Source: Campanula takesimana (lineage: Eukaryota; Streptophyta; Magnoliopsida; Asterales; Campanulaceae). From it: DNA of 64,000 nucleotides. A model generated the notes under the pieces. The model was given only the letters and a program-made list of their open reading frames with translations. It ran no database searches and was not told where the DNA came from. How positions within the stretch are numbered: position 1 is the stretch's first letter; every line of letters begins with the position of its first letter. Location of the stretch: positions 1,397,662-1,461,661 of the forward strand of contig JAOWBW010000190.1 in assembly GCA_026119855.1 (NCBI GenBank). The letters run 5' to 3'. Both the position numbers and the translations under genes were made by a program. Below, one piece after another: positions 44,865-56,316 of the stretch.

Positions 44865-45000
44865 CTTGTGTGAGCGGTCTCACACATGAGACAGATCTCG
44901 ACGAGAGAGGAAATGGGCATGCCCCGCCCCGCCCATAGGGGGGCAAATCATTTACTCTCTCAACGAGATCCGTCTTACGTGTGAGACCGTCTCACACAAG
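44865..45000. mobile_element. Inverted-repeat MITE (136 bp)
   Basis: Termini CTTGTGTGAGCGGTCTCACA and TGTGAGACCGTCTCACACAAG are inverted, with further pairing over AGATCTCG/CGAGATC. The central part is GC-rich (GCCCCGCCCCGCCC). The flanks ACAAAGAGG and ACAAAAAGAGG suggest a longer, imperfect TSD. The left intron copy lacks it (near 13990-14010). Confidence 0.8.
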
Positions 45001-45164
45001 TTTTTGTCTAAAACAAAAAGAGGGAGCTTGGGAAAGAAAAGAGAAATGTAAACTCAAGTTTAGACTATCCTACAGAGCTGGAATGCTACGGTATGTGAAA
45101 CCAACAACTGAAGATCATACCTTTTCCTGAATAAATATTTAGTAAAAATTCAAAGAGAACACGA

Positions 45165-45310
45165 GATTACCTTCAATGCATTCAGATGTGTTGTAATAAT
45201 GTGCACAATTCAGGCAACTCAAAGACTTGGAAATTTTTCAATCCCCAAACTGTTCATAAAATTTCCCAGGAAATTGGTCTCCCCAAGGTATCGACGGGCA
45301 CTTGACTTCT
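45165..45310 (-). other. Exon-like cassette, copy 3
   Basis: Minus strand AAGTGCCCGTCGATACC...TTCCAAGTCTTTGAGTTGCC...CATTGAAG then GTAATC. It is more diverged than copies 1 and 2 but clearly homologous. Confidence 0.4.
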
Positions 45311-46373
45311 AATGATATGCTATAAAAACAAATAATGAAAGCAACCTTTAAATAAAACTAAATGGCATTCTTTCAGTCACAGTTAAATCATATACAATTA
45401 AATTAATGTGTGTTTAACATAACTAATGCTAAATAAGTATTAGTAAAAGATAGCAAGCATACCGACGAATCCAGGCAAATGATTAACTGAGCATCAAACA
45501 TCAATTGATTATCATTTAGTGAATTTTTGACCAAAATCAAAGTCATTTCGTAAGTAAAAATACCTATTAACAACAACAACAACAACAACAAGAATAAATT
45601 TAACATCGTTTTCTTTTAAGATTAAACTATTATCTTATTCCACAAGATTACAGTTGACTTACCCAATATACAAGTGTACTATTACCTCGTTAACGTAAAC
45701 ATCTTACCTGTCAATGATACAAAACGAGATGGAAACAATTCTTACACGAGATATTGATATGTGGAGAATCATTTATAATTACCTCATTGATATCAAAATT
45801 ACAGCCCATCAACGACAAGACCAAGCAGCACTTGAAATGCACAAAGATAGAGAGTAGCTTTCTACCAAAATTACAAGAAAAAAACATCACAACAACACCA
45901 TCAATAAAATCAATCTAGAAATCACAAAAAAAAAAAAATATGCAATAATAATAAAAAAAAGCAACACCAATAACACAAGAAAATTAAAATCAAAGATGTT
46001 TGAAAGAAGAAATAAGTGTCAAAACAATCAATAAAAATAGAAAACAGAAAAATATTTGGGACAAACGAAACATAATAACTAAGCATATAAATAAACAAAT
46101 ACTGCATAAAAATCAAAACCATACTAAAAAATAGAAATAAAAATGAAGAAATGTAATAAAGAAAAACAAAAAATAAAGCAAAAGTAAAGAGATGGTAAAT
46201 AAAAGGATTAAAAAACAAACTGTGAAAACAATAAAGGTATTGCTAAATCTAATTGCAAGCTAACCCACCCAAACAATCTTCTATATTTCTTTTTGGTACA
46301 ATCGGGGAACTGGACTTGTCTTCATTGGGCCTTAGGCAACCCTAGGTACAATTCAGAATAGGTCAATTGGTAA

Positions 46374-46665
46374 GTAAGCCATAAAGTTAGTCATGCTAAA
46401 AATGAGACCCTACAAACAGGCTGTCCTTTTCTCTTCTGGGCGGTGCAAAATACAAAATAAAAACTTACAAAAAAAGTGGTAATTAAGCCTGCATGTTGTG
46501 ACGAAGAGGTTAGGTGATCAATGACACAGTTTCAGAGGTTAGGCGATAAGTAATTAAGCCATACAGTTAGTCGTGATAAAAATGAAAACTTATATAAGAT
46601 AGCGGTAATTAAGCCTGCATGTTGCTACGACAGAGGTTAGGGTCGTCAGTGATACATTTTCAGGC
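46374..46665. repeat. Two-copy tandem repeat (~175 bp unit)
   Basis: AAGCCATA(A/C)AGTTAGTC(A/G)TG.TAAAAATGA and TAATTAAGCCTGCATGTTG..ACGA.AGAGGTTAG each occur twice (46377 and 46556; 46490 and 46608), followed by a TCA(A/G)TGA(C/T)ACA..TTTCAG phrase. No coding signal. Confidence 0.8.
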
Positions 46666-48121
46666 TTTCTTTTGACAAGAATGTGCCAAGGGTTTCTACC
46701 CGGTAGTCTGTCATGGAGACTCTGATAGCAGCCATTTTTGAAGGGGCTAATGATTCAAAATATCATGAAGTGGGTCCAGACTCTTTAGCTCGAGGCACAC
46801 TTCAATAAATGTGTGTGTGTGTGTCTAAACAAAAAATTATGGGGGTAAGTAAAAAATAACAACCCCAGGACATTAAAGAGAAAACAGAACCAAAATAAGG
46901 ATATGTGGTTGGAACCAACATAATTATTAGTACATCTGAAAAAAGGAAATAATCCAGCTTTTGATAATGAATCATGCAAGAAAAAATGTTATGGGTTTTG
47001 ATAATAATCCCAAATTCTTTCGCTCCCAAATCAACATGCCCTTTTCAACCTTTTTTCCATTTTTTGTCATGAAATTAACCTCAATTTTGCACATCAGATA
47101 ATATAAGTAATCATGAAAATGATGGAAATAATCATAAAAACAAAGATATACCCATCAGGTTTATAGTAATGAACTATGTGAAATAATGTCATGGTTTTTG
47201 AAAATAACCTCAATTTTTTTCACTCCCAAAACAACATGCCCTTTTCAACTTTTTTTTTTCTTCAAGAAATTAACCTCATTTAAATGCATCAGATATATAA
47301 ATAATCATGAAATGGAAATACTCATAAAGATGAAGAAATACCCATCTGGTTTATAGTAATTGGCTGATACAATTTTGAACAGAATGAATTTCAAATTTAA
47401 TGAAGTACCCATCACCATAAATAGAAGACAAGAAATAATAAACCCTGATGGGCTAAATTAGAACCCAACTTCAATGGTGGAGATTCTTAAAAAGTACTAG
47501 TACTCATCACAGATATCCCATTTAATGAACTATATCTGAGAAAAAATCTTGAACTGTGGGAAACAAAACCCTAACATGCCCATTTCAACCTTTCTTTTCC
47601 TTTAATTTTGTTTTTCAAGAAATCCACCTTAATTGTAAACATCACATATATAAATAATCATGAAAAATGATGAAATAATCATAAAATGAAGAAAGTCCCA
47701 TCTGGTTTATAGTAATTGACTGACACAATTTTGAACAGAATAAACTTAATCAAGTACCCATCACCATAAAAAGAAGTCAAGAAATACTAAACCCAATTGG
47801 CTACATCAGAACCCAATTGAAAAGGTGAAGATTCTTAAAAAGGACTCAAATAAATCCCATTTAATAAACCCCCAATCTGGGAAAAAAATCTTGAACCGTG
47901 GAAAACAAAACTGTAACATACCGAACTAAAAAATTAAAGTAGAAAAGGATAGAAAAGTTTTTGATTAAACGAAGAAAAAATCAAAATAGTGGAAAACAAG
48001 CATGAATCGCCAAACATTCTATTCATCAAAACCCTAACATTCTATTTTACCCAAAAATTACATAATTCCTCTATGCGTTCATGTAAAAGAAGAATTAGAG
48101 TGGAAGGAAACAGAAATTTAC

Positions 48122-48134
48122 CTTCTGGGTCCAT
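48122..48134 (-). CDS. Aurora copy A, exon 1
   Basis: ATG at 48134-48132, frame M-D-P-E plus one base, donor GTAAAT. Spliced to the acceptor before 11605 it gives M-D-P-E-E-V-A-S-S-E-K-K-R-W-T-L in frame with the kinase domain. That joint spans an intron of about 36.5 kb filled with transposons. The splice is a prediction; transcript data would decide it. Confidence 0.5.
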
Positions 48135-48218
48135 AATTCTCTTCTAATCAACTAGATCGGCTAACTCCGGTTGACTGAAATTTCCTGACGGCGTAATTGA
48201 TCGGAGAAAGATGATTAC

Positions 48219-48345
48219 ATATATATATATACACACTACTACTCTGTATTGAACAAGTGTGAGTCAATATATAGAAGATGAAACTCTGATCATAACGGAT
48301 ACTTTTCTAACTCGGTTAGGAGGATTTCGAAGCGGGTGCTAACGG
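48219..48345 (-). promoter_or_regulatory. Putative mitotic promoter of Aurora copy A
   Basis: An AT repeat usable as a TATA box (48219-48231) and two AACGG cores (48294-48298, 48341-48345, the latter in GCTAACGGAC), arranged as in the left copy. MSA-type AACGG elements are known from G2/M genes of plants. Confidence 0.5.
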
Positions 48346-48554
48346 ACACTTTTTCATTCTAAATTTGAAATTCAGAAGGGTTTTGAGGGTGGGCTAAATG
48401 CGAATTGATAATAGTGTAAGATGTTTAAGCCCAGAAATCCGATTTGAAATTGTGCCCATTTTTGAGGAGTAAAAGATTGAGGATTGCTATTCACACACCC
48501 CCACATCATTAAATACACTCAGTGTCTCTTATTCATAAAAATTCAAATATAATT

Positions 48555-49444
48555 AGGGTTAATGACAATTTAGACCCTAAAGTCATATACCACACTTCCA
48601 AATGAACCCTGATGTTTTTTTTTCGCCAGATCAAACCTTGACGTGTAAAAAACTCGCCAGTTAAGGCCTTTTTGACGAATTTCGTTAGAAAAGTCAGTTA
48701 AGTGGCATGTGCATTGCACGTGACAGACGGATTGGATGAGTTTGTAATTTTTTTAGCTATTAAGGGCTTAAATGAATGATTTAAAAAATGAGGGGTTGGG
48801 TGAAACAAAAAAAAATTATGTCCGCATCTACGTCTCCCTTCTTCCCAGGACCTGAAAATGTGCCGTCATCAGACGATGGCGGTGGCACGGCGGAACCGGA
48901 CAGAGACGAAGGACCCATATCTGTGAGTGACTGAAGCTTCATTGTTGCTGAATTTGTTCTTTTTTATCATTCAATTCTTTGTTTTCATAGGAGTCTAAGT
49001 AGTATAATCTAGCTATAGTTTAGCTTTAGCCAATTCCACCATTGTTGACAATTGAAGCTTCCTTGTTGCTTTAAATGTTAAATACAATTACTTTTTTTAT
49101 CCATCGAAATTGGCCATCTGTTACAGTACCATGTTGTGATCCGCATACGGAGGAAAATACAACAAGAAATTTAGCAATCTCTTATCAATTCTCTCTCAAC
49201 TTTCTCTCTCTAAACCTCTCAACCTAATTCTCAGTTCACCATTCTAATCTCGTTTAATTCTGTCAATTTAGGTCAAATTGATTCATCATTTCAACAATTT
49301 ATTTTATCATTTTCCTGTTATATAGTCGTGAATTGGGGGGGGATAGGGATAATGCCGGTGAAAGTGGCCGGAAGAGGAAGCGGTCCGACGAGTTTAATGC
49401 TGAAGACGAACTGGGAAAGGGATTGGGTTTTTGTTTTTGTTTTT

Positions 49445-49477
<33 letters not shown>

Positions 49478-50080
49478 ACAACATAGAATTTGGGGGAATT
49501 AGTTTATATTTTTTTTTTTTTTTTTTATCAAAAATATAATATCGGAAAGTGCAAGTTTATTTTAGCTTTCTAAATACACTATCATTTTCAAGTCAACCAA
49601 AAAATAAATAAACTAATTCATTCATAGAAATTGGTAAAAATAAAATAAAATTAAACACAAAATGGTAAATTAATCTTTTTTTATCAACATTCTTTAAAAT
49701 TTCATGTAAATAGTGATAAATTTAAAATAATTATTTATTATTATTTTTTTTTTAACATAGATGATAATAGATGAAAATAAATGATAATGAATTTATTTTG
49801 TATAGTTTTATTTAATATTTGATAATTGTTTTGGTTTCAACCATACTAAATTTGAAATTTTCATTGAGCCCTCTTAAAAGAGATATCAACTTCAAACGAA
49901 CCAATGCGTTAGTCACCTGCATGGCACATGATACTTAACTGACTTTTCTAACGAAAATCGTTAAAAAGACCCTATCTTGCGAGTAATTTCCACGTCAAGG
50001 TCTAATCTGGCGAAAAAAAACATCGGGGTTCGTTTGGAAGGGTGGTATATGACTTTAGGGTCTAAATTCTCATTAACCCT
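48555..50080. mobile_element. Long-TIR DNA element (MULE-like), 1.5 kb
   Basis: Inverted ends of at least 100 bp: AGGGTTAATGACAATTTAGA..CCTAAAGTCATATACCAC at the left pairs with GTGGTATATGACTTTAGGGT..CTCATTAACCCT at the right, continuing through the CGCCAGATC / GATCT.GGCG parts. No clear TSD is visible in the AT-rich flanks. The inside includes two GC-richer coding-like patches (48835-48935 and 49340-49430) and a poly(T) tract (49447-49475). No transposase is present, so it is non-autonomous. Confidence 0.8.
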
Positions 50081-50136
50081 TTAAATATTTATAAGTGTCA
50101 AACTTTTTTTTTTACCAGAAAACGAACATTATATAT

Positions 50137-50580
50137 TTAAGAAAATTGGCTCAAGGCCAATAAAGTTATTATACAGATTCCTAGCATATATGGCATTCTT
50201 ATGAGCATACCTAAGAATCTGTATGTCAACTTTACAAATATTAAAAACATAACATGATCTAATAGAGTCCTTATTATCTTAGATGATATTGTCCAAATCT
50301 TGAGGAAGTTGCATAGTACCTTGAATGTAAGCACATGCTAACTGAAAGTCTGTGAGGACCTTGATTTCTGTAACGTTATGATTAATTGCCCATTCCAAAC
50401 CCTTGTGAATTCCTAGGCACTCTGTGTGGATGCTTGACGGTGCTTTACAAGATTGGCTTCCAATAGCTATTCTACCGCCTCTTGTGTCCCAAAGTTCCCA
50501 TCCTAATCCTGCCCATCTCGCGTCTTTCTTCCATGCCCCATCTGTTACATGTTGGAGATTATGCGCTTGGCCCTTGAGAA
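50137..50580 (-). pseudogene. LINE RNase H domain
   Basis: Minus strand W-A-G-L-G-W-E-L-W-D-T-R-G-G-R, then ECLGIHKGLEWAINHNV, EIKVLTDFQLACAYIQG and LPQDLDNII, the RVT_3-type RNase H of plant L1 elements. A frameshift near 50275 precedes a tail AYMLGICIITLLALSQF in another frame. Confidence 0.8.
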
Positions 50581-50588
50581 AGGCATTG

Positions 50589-52104
50589 TGTTACATCATG
50601 TTCTCATTTTGTTACGGAGATAACAACTTGGATTATAATATGTTTTGCATGTTTCATATAATAATCCCCGTCCCTAGTACTTATGAAGAACTAGTATAAG
50701 TTTAATTGATGATCATGTGTATATGATACAAATTAAACTTATGGGTACTTGTTGGAGAACAAGGACTGGACATGACCCACCTATGAGATTTATGTCATGG
50801 TAAAATGTCATAATTAAATCTCATTTAGTTATATCATTGGAATCCTTAGACCTGAGATTATCATCGTCTTCCACATGATGAACATTGTGTTTGACGTATT
50901 CAAACGCTACCCTTTAACCAGGTAGTTATAAAGGCTACGATTGGCACAATCGGATTCTTGTAGGGAAGAATGATAAGTCAAGATAGAATGTTGTCCCTCT
51001 TTGTCTCAAAGAGAGATATCAAGCTTGGCCACTCGAGAGTGAGATTGATGATAGTGCATGGTCATGCCCAAATGAATTGATGTGTTCAATGTCATTTGCT
51101 CATAATCAATCTACTTGAAATCGAGAAAGCATTGGGCACTTAAGTTGACTTAGACCGTGGCTTATGCTCAATATGATATCGTGTGACAAAAGGATTGTGA
51201 TATGTTCTATGAGGATTATCGAATTTCTTTATGTTATATTAATTGGGTAGTCATGATGGCTTGCTAGAGTCCGCTCATGACTTATGGGTTTGACCTTGGT
51301 TTGACTCATTGTTAACTTAATATAATCCTATGGGGTCACAAACAAAAGAACGAATTTACAAAAGGGCTAAAATTGGAATTGCGTAAAAGAGCGTAAAAAT
51401 CGGATTTAAAGGGAAAAACAGAAAAGTGGAAAAAGGGTTAATGGTCCGACCGGACCCATGTGGGGACCCGACCAGACCCATGTGGTGCCCCGGCCGGACC
51501 TATGCAATGCCCCGGGCGGACCTCCTTTGTTCCGAGTTTCTGACTTCCTGTTCCGAGGTTTGACGGGTTTTTGGCCTATTTCTCCTAAAGGGTTTAGGTT
51601 AAATAAGTATAAAAACATATCTCTTTGTGTTGGTTAATATGAAATTGAATAGGAGTAACCTAATTGATATTGTATCATTATTGGTAGCCTCCATGTGTTT
51701 GAAAAACACATTCTTGAGTTTCGATTGTGAATCAAAAACTCAAGAACACCAATAAATTCATATAGCATTTGAAGATTAGAAAAGCATATTTTCTAATGGG
51801 TCTAGCAATCCATATCTAGAATGGTTCTAGATATTCGTTCGCGTGTGGATAAACATAGAGGGTGCTTCCTTTAGCATCTCGAGTTCGTGTTCCTGTGATC
51901 GTGATCCGAAGAACGCGAAGAACGAGGAGATCAAATCTAAAGCTTGAAGATTTGAAGATCCGGAAAAATTTAAATCGCACAACATGGTTAGTATTATAAA
52001 TTCATCTTGTTATTAATTCAATCATCATGAATGGATCCATAGGCTCTTGGGTTTTGTTGATTTATATTGCCGTCTTCCGCTACGCATGTTCCCTCAAAAC
52101 CCAA
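50589..52104. mobile_element. Solo LTR (~1.5 kb) inside the LINE RNase H region
   Basis: The LINE frame is interrupted between 50588 and 52105; the 5-bp repeat CATTG (50584-50588, 52105-52109) flanks the insert. It starts TGTTACATCATG and ends about TTCCCTCAAAACCCAA(CA). The end overlaps the TSD by two bases, so the exact border is uncertain. It has no gag-pol, and a GC-rich CCGGACC-type cluster at 51435-51525. A copia-type LTR is the best guess, from the ends alone. Confidence 0.7.
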
Positions 52105-52521
52105 CATTGCAAGGGTAAGTGAGCTGCGTGTGGTATTGTTTTTGAGGTATTCTTATAGAGTCTTTCCATTTCGAGAATCAAGACTCCTGGGATTGATATT
52201 CCCATTAGTATTGCTCTGAGAGTTTCCTTCTGTGTTTGTGTGCCTTCGAGTTTGTTGATATTGTGTCCTTTTTGATTCCAGAAGTTTAATGTGTTGTAGT
52301 TTGTTGACCGCTGCGGGGAGGATGTTGTCTATATTAGGTTGAGCGTGGTTAAAATAACATCGTTTCTTTTTAGCCACATTTCCCAAAGGATGAGGATGAT
52401 GAGAACTAAGTCCAGCATGCTGAGAGAAGAGATAATCCATTTTGTTATCCACGAGAAGAGAAATTCCTGGAGTGTCCACAGGGATCGGAGGGGGAGGTAG
52501 TGGTGAGGAGAGCCAAACTTG

Positions 52522-52799
52522 TCACAAAATCTTGGAAAAAACGCATTTTTCCTAACTCTTAGAAAAAACGTGTTTTTAAAAAACGTGGTGGCATTTTTGT
52601 AAATACGTGGAACTTCTTTAAAAAACGCGCGATGGCATTTTTGTAAATAATCAGAACTTCTCGACGGTTCTGGATATCAATATAAAACCTTCTGGATATG
52701 AGATTGATAGCCAGAACCTTTGAAAGTGATAGCCAGAAGGTTTTGAAAAACATGTTTTTCTTAAACACTAGGAAAAACACGTTTTACAGGAGACCAACT
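52522..52799. mobile_element. MULE-like inverted-repeat MITE in the LINE
   Basis: 278 bp flanked by the 9-bp duplication CCAAACTTG (52513-52521, 52800-52808), as expected for Mutator-like elements. Sub-terminal arms pair over about 50 bp (AAAACG..TTTTTCCTA.....TTA.GAAAAA). Inside, GATGGCATTTTTGTAAATA is tandemly repeated. Removing it restores the LINE frame through QQVWxSSP. Confidence 0.82.
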
Positions 52800-53166
52800 C
52801 CAAACTTGTTGGGATATCCAACATGTGAAAAACATATGAACAGTAAATTCTTCATGATGTCCACATCGGTTGCAAAGACCTATATCTGTGCACTTTCTTA
52901 AGAGTAAAGCTTCTTGGGTTGGTAAATTTTCTTGAAGGAGTCTCCAGAAGAAGATTTTAAGCTTTGGCTCAATGGGGGTTTGCCAAAAAAAAATCCAAGA
53001 TTTTTGGATGGAAGGGTTTTGGGTAGTTTCCAGAAGGTTTTTTGTGTCATTATGGTTGGATAGTCCAATGAAATAACCTGATTTTACTTAGTATAGACCA
53101 TTATTTGCATGCATCCAGGTTTGATCATCAGATCCTGATTTGGGGATATGGATATTTAGGATTGAA

Positions 53167-53721
53167 TCAGCGATATGGAAGGGGGGGGGGGGAATAAAGA
53201 GCTTTAACTATAGGGGTTTTCCATTGTAGAGAGGTTTTACTGATAAGATCATACACTAAAAGGTTTGGGAGGTTTTGGTGTAGAAGGCTATCAGAAGTGA
53301 ATAGAGGGAAGTCAGGGATCCATCTACTTTTTAGAGCACGTATAGCCTGACCCGTTTTCACTCTCCAGGTCAAGTTTGGGTTAATCAGCTCTCTACCACA
53401 CAAGATACTGTTCCATCTCGATGAGCCTCTGTTTATTTTTTTAATGTCTAAGAACTTTTCCATGAAAATACTTAGCTTCAAGGGTGCTACTGAGAAGCTT
53501 TTTGGAAATTGTTTTATTCTCCGGGCAGTCTTAGCTAAACAGGATTGGTTAAGCACTCCCATGTGACGCATACCTAAACTCCCCTTATTGTTTGGAAGGC
53601 ACAGTTTGTTCCAAGCTACCCAGTGTATGCCTTTCTCCTTTCCCACCCCAAACCAAAGAAATTTGTTAAAAATGCGATGGAGTTCCTTGATAAAGGTAAT
53701 TGGGAATTTAAAACAATACAT
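53167..53721 (-). pseudogene. LINE ORF2 connecting segment
   Basis: 184 codons containing F-L-W-F-G-V-G-K-E-K-G-I-H-W-V-A-W, G-S-L-G-M-R-H and ALKSRWIPDFPLF, the region between RT and the C-terminal zinc finger in plant L1 proteins. A poly(G) run at about 53181-53190 lies at its end. Confidence 0.9.
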
Positions 53722-53863
53722 GGCATGACAAGGGATGGTTGATAGAACATGTTTGACAAGGATAATACGGCCAGCAAGGTTTAGGACCCTGCCAACCTTG
53801 GAGTTTTAGTCGAACTCTAGATGTTATTTCTGAGAATATTTCTTTTTTGTTTCCATAGAACAT

Positions 53864-54496
53864 TTATTTTAGGCCCAAGTATTTCCCATCTACAATGCTG
53901 TTTGGAATTGAGAGAATGGAAGTGGCTTGATCTTTTAGGTTATTGTCAGTGAGGGGAGAGAAATAAAGGTCGCTTTTATGGAAGTTTATTTTTTCCTCAA
54001 CTTGGCTATTAAATGCATCTAGGGTCCATTTTATGAACCAACAAGCTTCTGGTGTGAGTTTAAAAGCCAGAAGACAGTCATCTGCAAATAGAAGGTGGTT
54101 TAGAGGGATAGCTGTTCTACTGAGTTGAATACCTGGAATGATTTTGGTTTCATTGAAGTGGTTTAAAGTGGAAGAGAGTGCTTCTGCACAAAGGATGAAG
54201 ATGTATGGTGAAAGGGGGTCCCCTTGACGAATTCCTCTTTTGGGAAGGCAGGAGGGAGATGGAGATCCATTTATGAGGATGGAATAAGAGACTATTGACA
54301 TGCAGGATTGGATTAAAGAAATCCATTTTTGGCTGAAGCCCATTTTGGCTAAGACCTTATAAATGAAATCCCATTTAAGCCTATCATAGGCTTTACTAAT
54401 GTCTAATTTGGCAAAACAGTTGGGGTGTTTTTTGTTTTTGGATTTTCTAACAGCATCAAAAATTTCATGGCTAATGAGGATGTTGTCGTGGATCAA
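53864..54496 (-). pseudogene. LINE reverse transcriptase
   Basis: 210 codons with the L1 RT blocks: FAKLDISKAYDRLKW, GIRQGDPLSPYIFILCAEAL and the catalytic LLFADDCLL, then NFHKSDLYFS. This is the enzyme of target-primed reverse transcription. It is separated by a stop or frameshift from both neighbours. Confidence 0.95.
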
Positions 54497-54766
54497 AATT
54501 TTTTGATCTGATAGATTCCTAAACTTCGTGCTTTAATGGTTGCTACTCGATGAAAGTACTTTGTGTTTCTATCTCCCAGAGTATACCAGTTCTGTTTGGC
54601 TCTTTAGCTCCAATATTCGTGAAGAGCATTCACAAGATGATCAAGTTTCTCCCTCTCTTGTCGAATTTTTGGCTTGTGAAGGGGTTGTATCGGTTTACTT
54701 ATGGTTTACCTAGTTGTTGTTGAAGCTTGGTGATAATTTGTCTTGTGCCTTCAATAGTTTCTTTTA

Positions 54767-55422
54767 GCATTCAGGTGGCACTTTTTAACATTCATACTTG
54801 ATATTTATTATAACTTTTAAGTAACACTTTTTAACAAATATTAAAAGTGTCAAGTAATGACTGGTATCTTATAATTTATACTTTATAACATTGGCACTAT
54901 CATTCACAAGGGGCATTAATGCACGCATTTGAAAAATAAGATATTTTAAACGTCAAACTTAAATGGATCTTTTTTTAATCGACTCTTTAACTATATAAAC
55001 AGTTTTTAGTGGGCAAAAGAAGAAGATTTCTTGATCCAATTAAGACCACAAGTCAAGCCTTATGCTCGTACCATGCATTCTGTGAAACCATGGAAAAACA
55101 GTCGGGACTCCTCCCATGTTGTATCCCCTCCTTCAACTTCCACCACCCTCTCTAAATAGATTATGTGGTTAATAATAAAATATTACATGCCTTTCAAAAA
55201 TCCAGTCTCTCTTTTTCTTTTTAGCTATCAAAATTATTCTAGTCTTTGAAATATAAAAGGAGTTTTGTGAAATTTTGAAAATATCTAATCTTTTTATGGC
55301 AATAGACTAAGGCAGAAGGGCCTTTATGGAAAACTCATATTTAAAAGAAGAAATAAAGGTGAAGACAATCAAGAAAAAGAGCAAATCAGAACATTTTGAA
55401 CAAAAAAACATAATAAAATATA
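54767..55422. other. Intergenic sequence 3' of Aurora copy B
   Basis: No gene. From about 54850 it is paralogous to 3480-3800 (AAGTGTCAAGTAATGACT, TTTTGTGAAATTTTGAAA, AGACTAAGGCAGAAGG). Confidence 0.6.
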
Positions 55423-55706
55423 CTCCCTCCGTCCCAGGTCACTTAACACTTATTTCAATTTTGGTCCATCCCAACTCACTTGACACTTCCCAAACTAGCC
55501 TACTTTTTATAATTTTATATTCGCTCTACCCCACCACTCATTCTCTCTCTTCATTTTCCACCACTCAATTTATTCAACCAACACTATTATTTACCCCACT
55601 CGTTCTCTCTCTCTTCATTTTCTACCAAACATTTTCCTTATTTTATTCTTTTTCCTTAGTTATTGTGCCCACCTCTTGGGTGTCAAGTGAGGTGGGACGG
55701 AGGGAG
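55423..55706. mobile_element. Stowaway MITE
   Basis: 284 bp, CTCCCTCCGTCCCAGGTCAC...GTGAGGTGGGACGGAGGGAG, TA flanks (55421-55422, 55707-55708). It is absent at the matching place in copy A (near 3805-3830). Confidence 0.92.
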
Positions 55707-56316
55707 TATGTAAAATCTGTTTTACATTAAGAGATTATGTTTTACATTAAGGGATGAAAACAAGTTTTACACTAAAACAAAGTGTAAAACAAGTTTTTCT
55801 CAAGATTTTCACTTAAAAAGATTTTCACTTAAAAGAATAAGAAATAGTGAAAAAAAAATGAAAGCGAATATAGATAAAGAAAAATTAAAGAGATGGTAAA
55901 TAAAACGAAAAATAAACATAAAATTTTGTGAAAACCGTGAAGGTAAAATAAAAAATAAACAAATTGTGAAAGCCAAGATATTTAAAAGAATAGAAATAAG
56001 TGTGATGAAGACAATCAAGTAAAAAAAAAATCTTAAAAATAAACTATCCTTTAGGGAAGCCAAGATATATTATGTAATTAAAAAAATAATGTTACAACCA
56101 ATGTATCAACAAGTGTAACTGTTGTTAAAAGGTTTGCAAGTCAAACGCAAAAAATATTGGGGATGGAAGGAGAACTATTAGTTGGTCAAGGTCTCCCCAG
56201 AAGTCTTTTTTTGGTTAAACGAGCTTTAAATTTAAATGCATAAATTTCTTTTAGGAAAAAAATTAACTTTTGAATAGTCAAAAAATATTACCCACAAATT
56301 TGGAGTATTTTACATA

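Larger units (their letters stand above)
42740..45960. repeat. Intron segment Z (right copy)
   Basis: Direct paralogue of 12850-16435, in the same orientation. It carries its own insertions (SINE 43758, Stowaway MITE 44468, inverted-repeat MITE 44865) at sites that are empty or differ in the left copy. An extra copy of the exon-like cassette lies at 45165-45310. No protein-coding gene is supported. Confidence 0.8.
46963..48554 (-). repeat. Aurora 5' region, right paralogous copy (X')
   Basis: Counterpart of 1-1600. On the minus strand it holds the promoter and exon 1 of the Aurora copy whose later exons are at 11605-4761. Similarity ends at 48554, where a TIR element begins. Confidence 0.8.
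50104..54766 (-). mobile_element. L1-type LINE, 5'-truncated and interrupted
   Basis: Minus-strand ORF2 pieces in order: pre-RT segment (NWYTLGDRNTKYFHRVATIK, 54600-54530), RT (54496-53864), connecting segment (53721-53167), C-terminal zinc finger (CNRCGHHEEFTVHMFFTCW, about 52890-52815) and RNase H (50580-50150). A poly(T) run at 50104-50113 is the poly(A) tail in minus orientation. It carries a 1.5-kb LTR insert and a 278-bp MULE-like insert. About 200 codons between the pre-RT segment and RT are missing near 54500. I could not find a secure TSD. Confidence 0.9.

Noticed and set aside
55326..55730. 134-codon ORF at 55326-55730
   Set aside because: It is mostly the Stowaway MITE at 55423-55706 read through.
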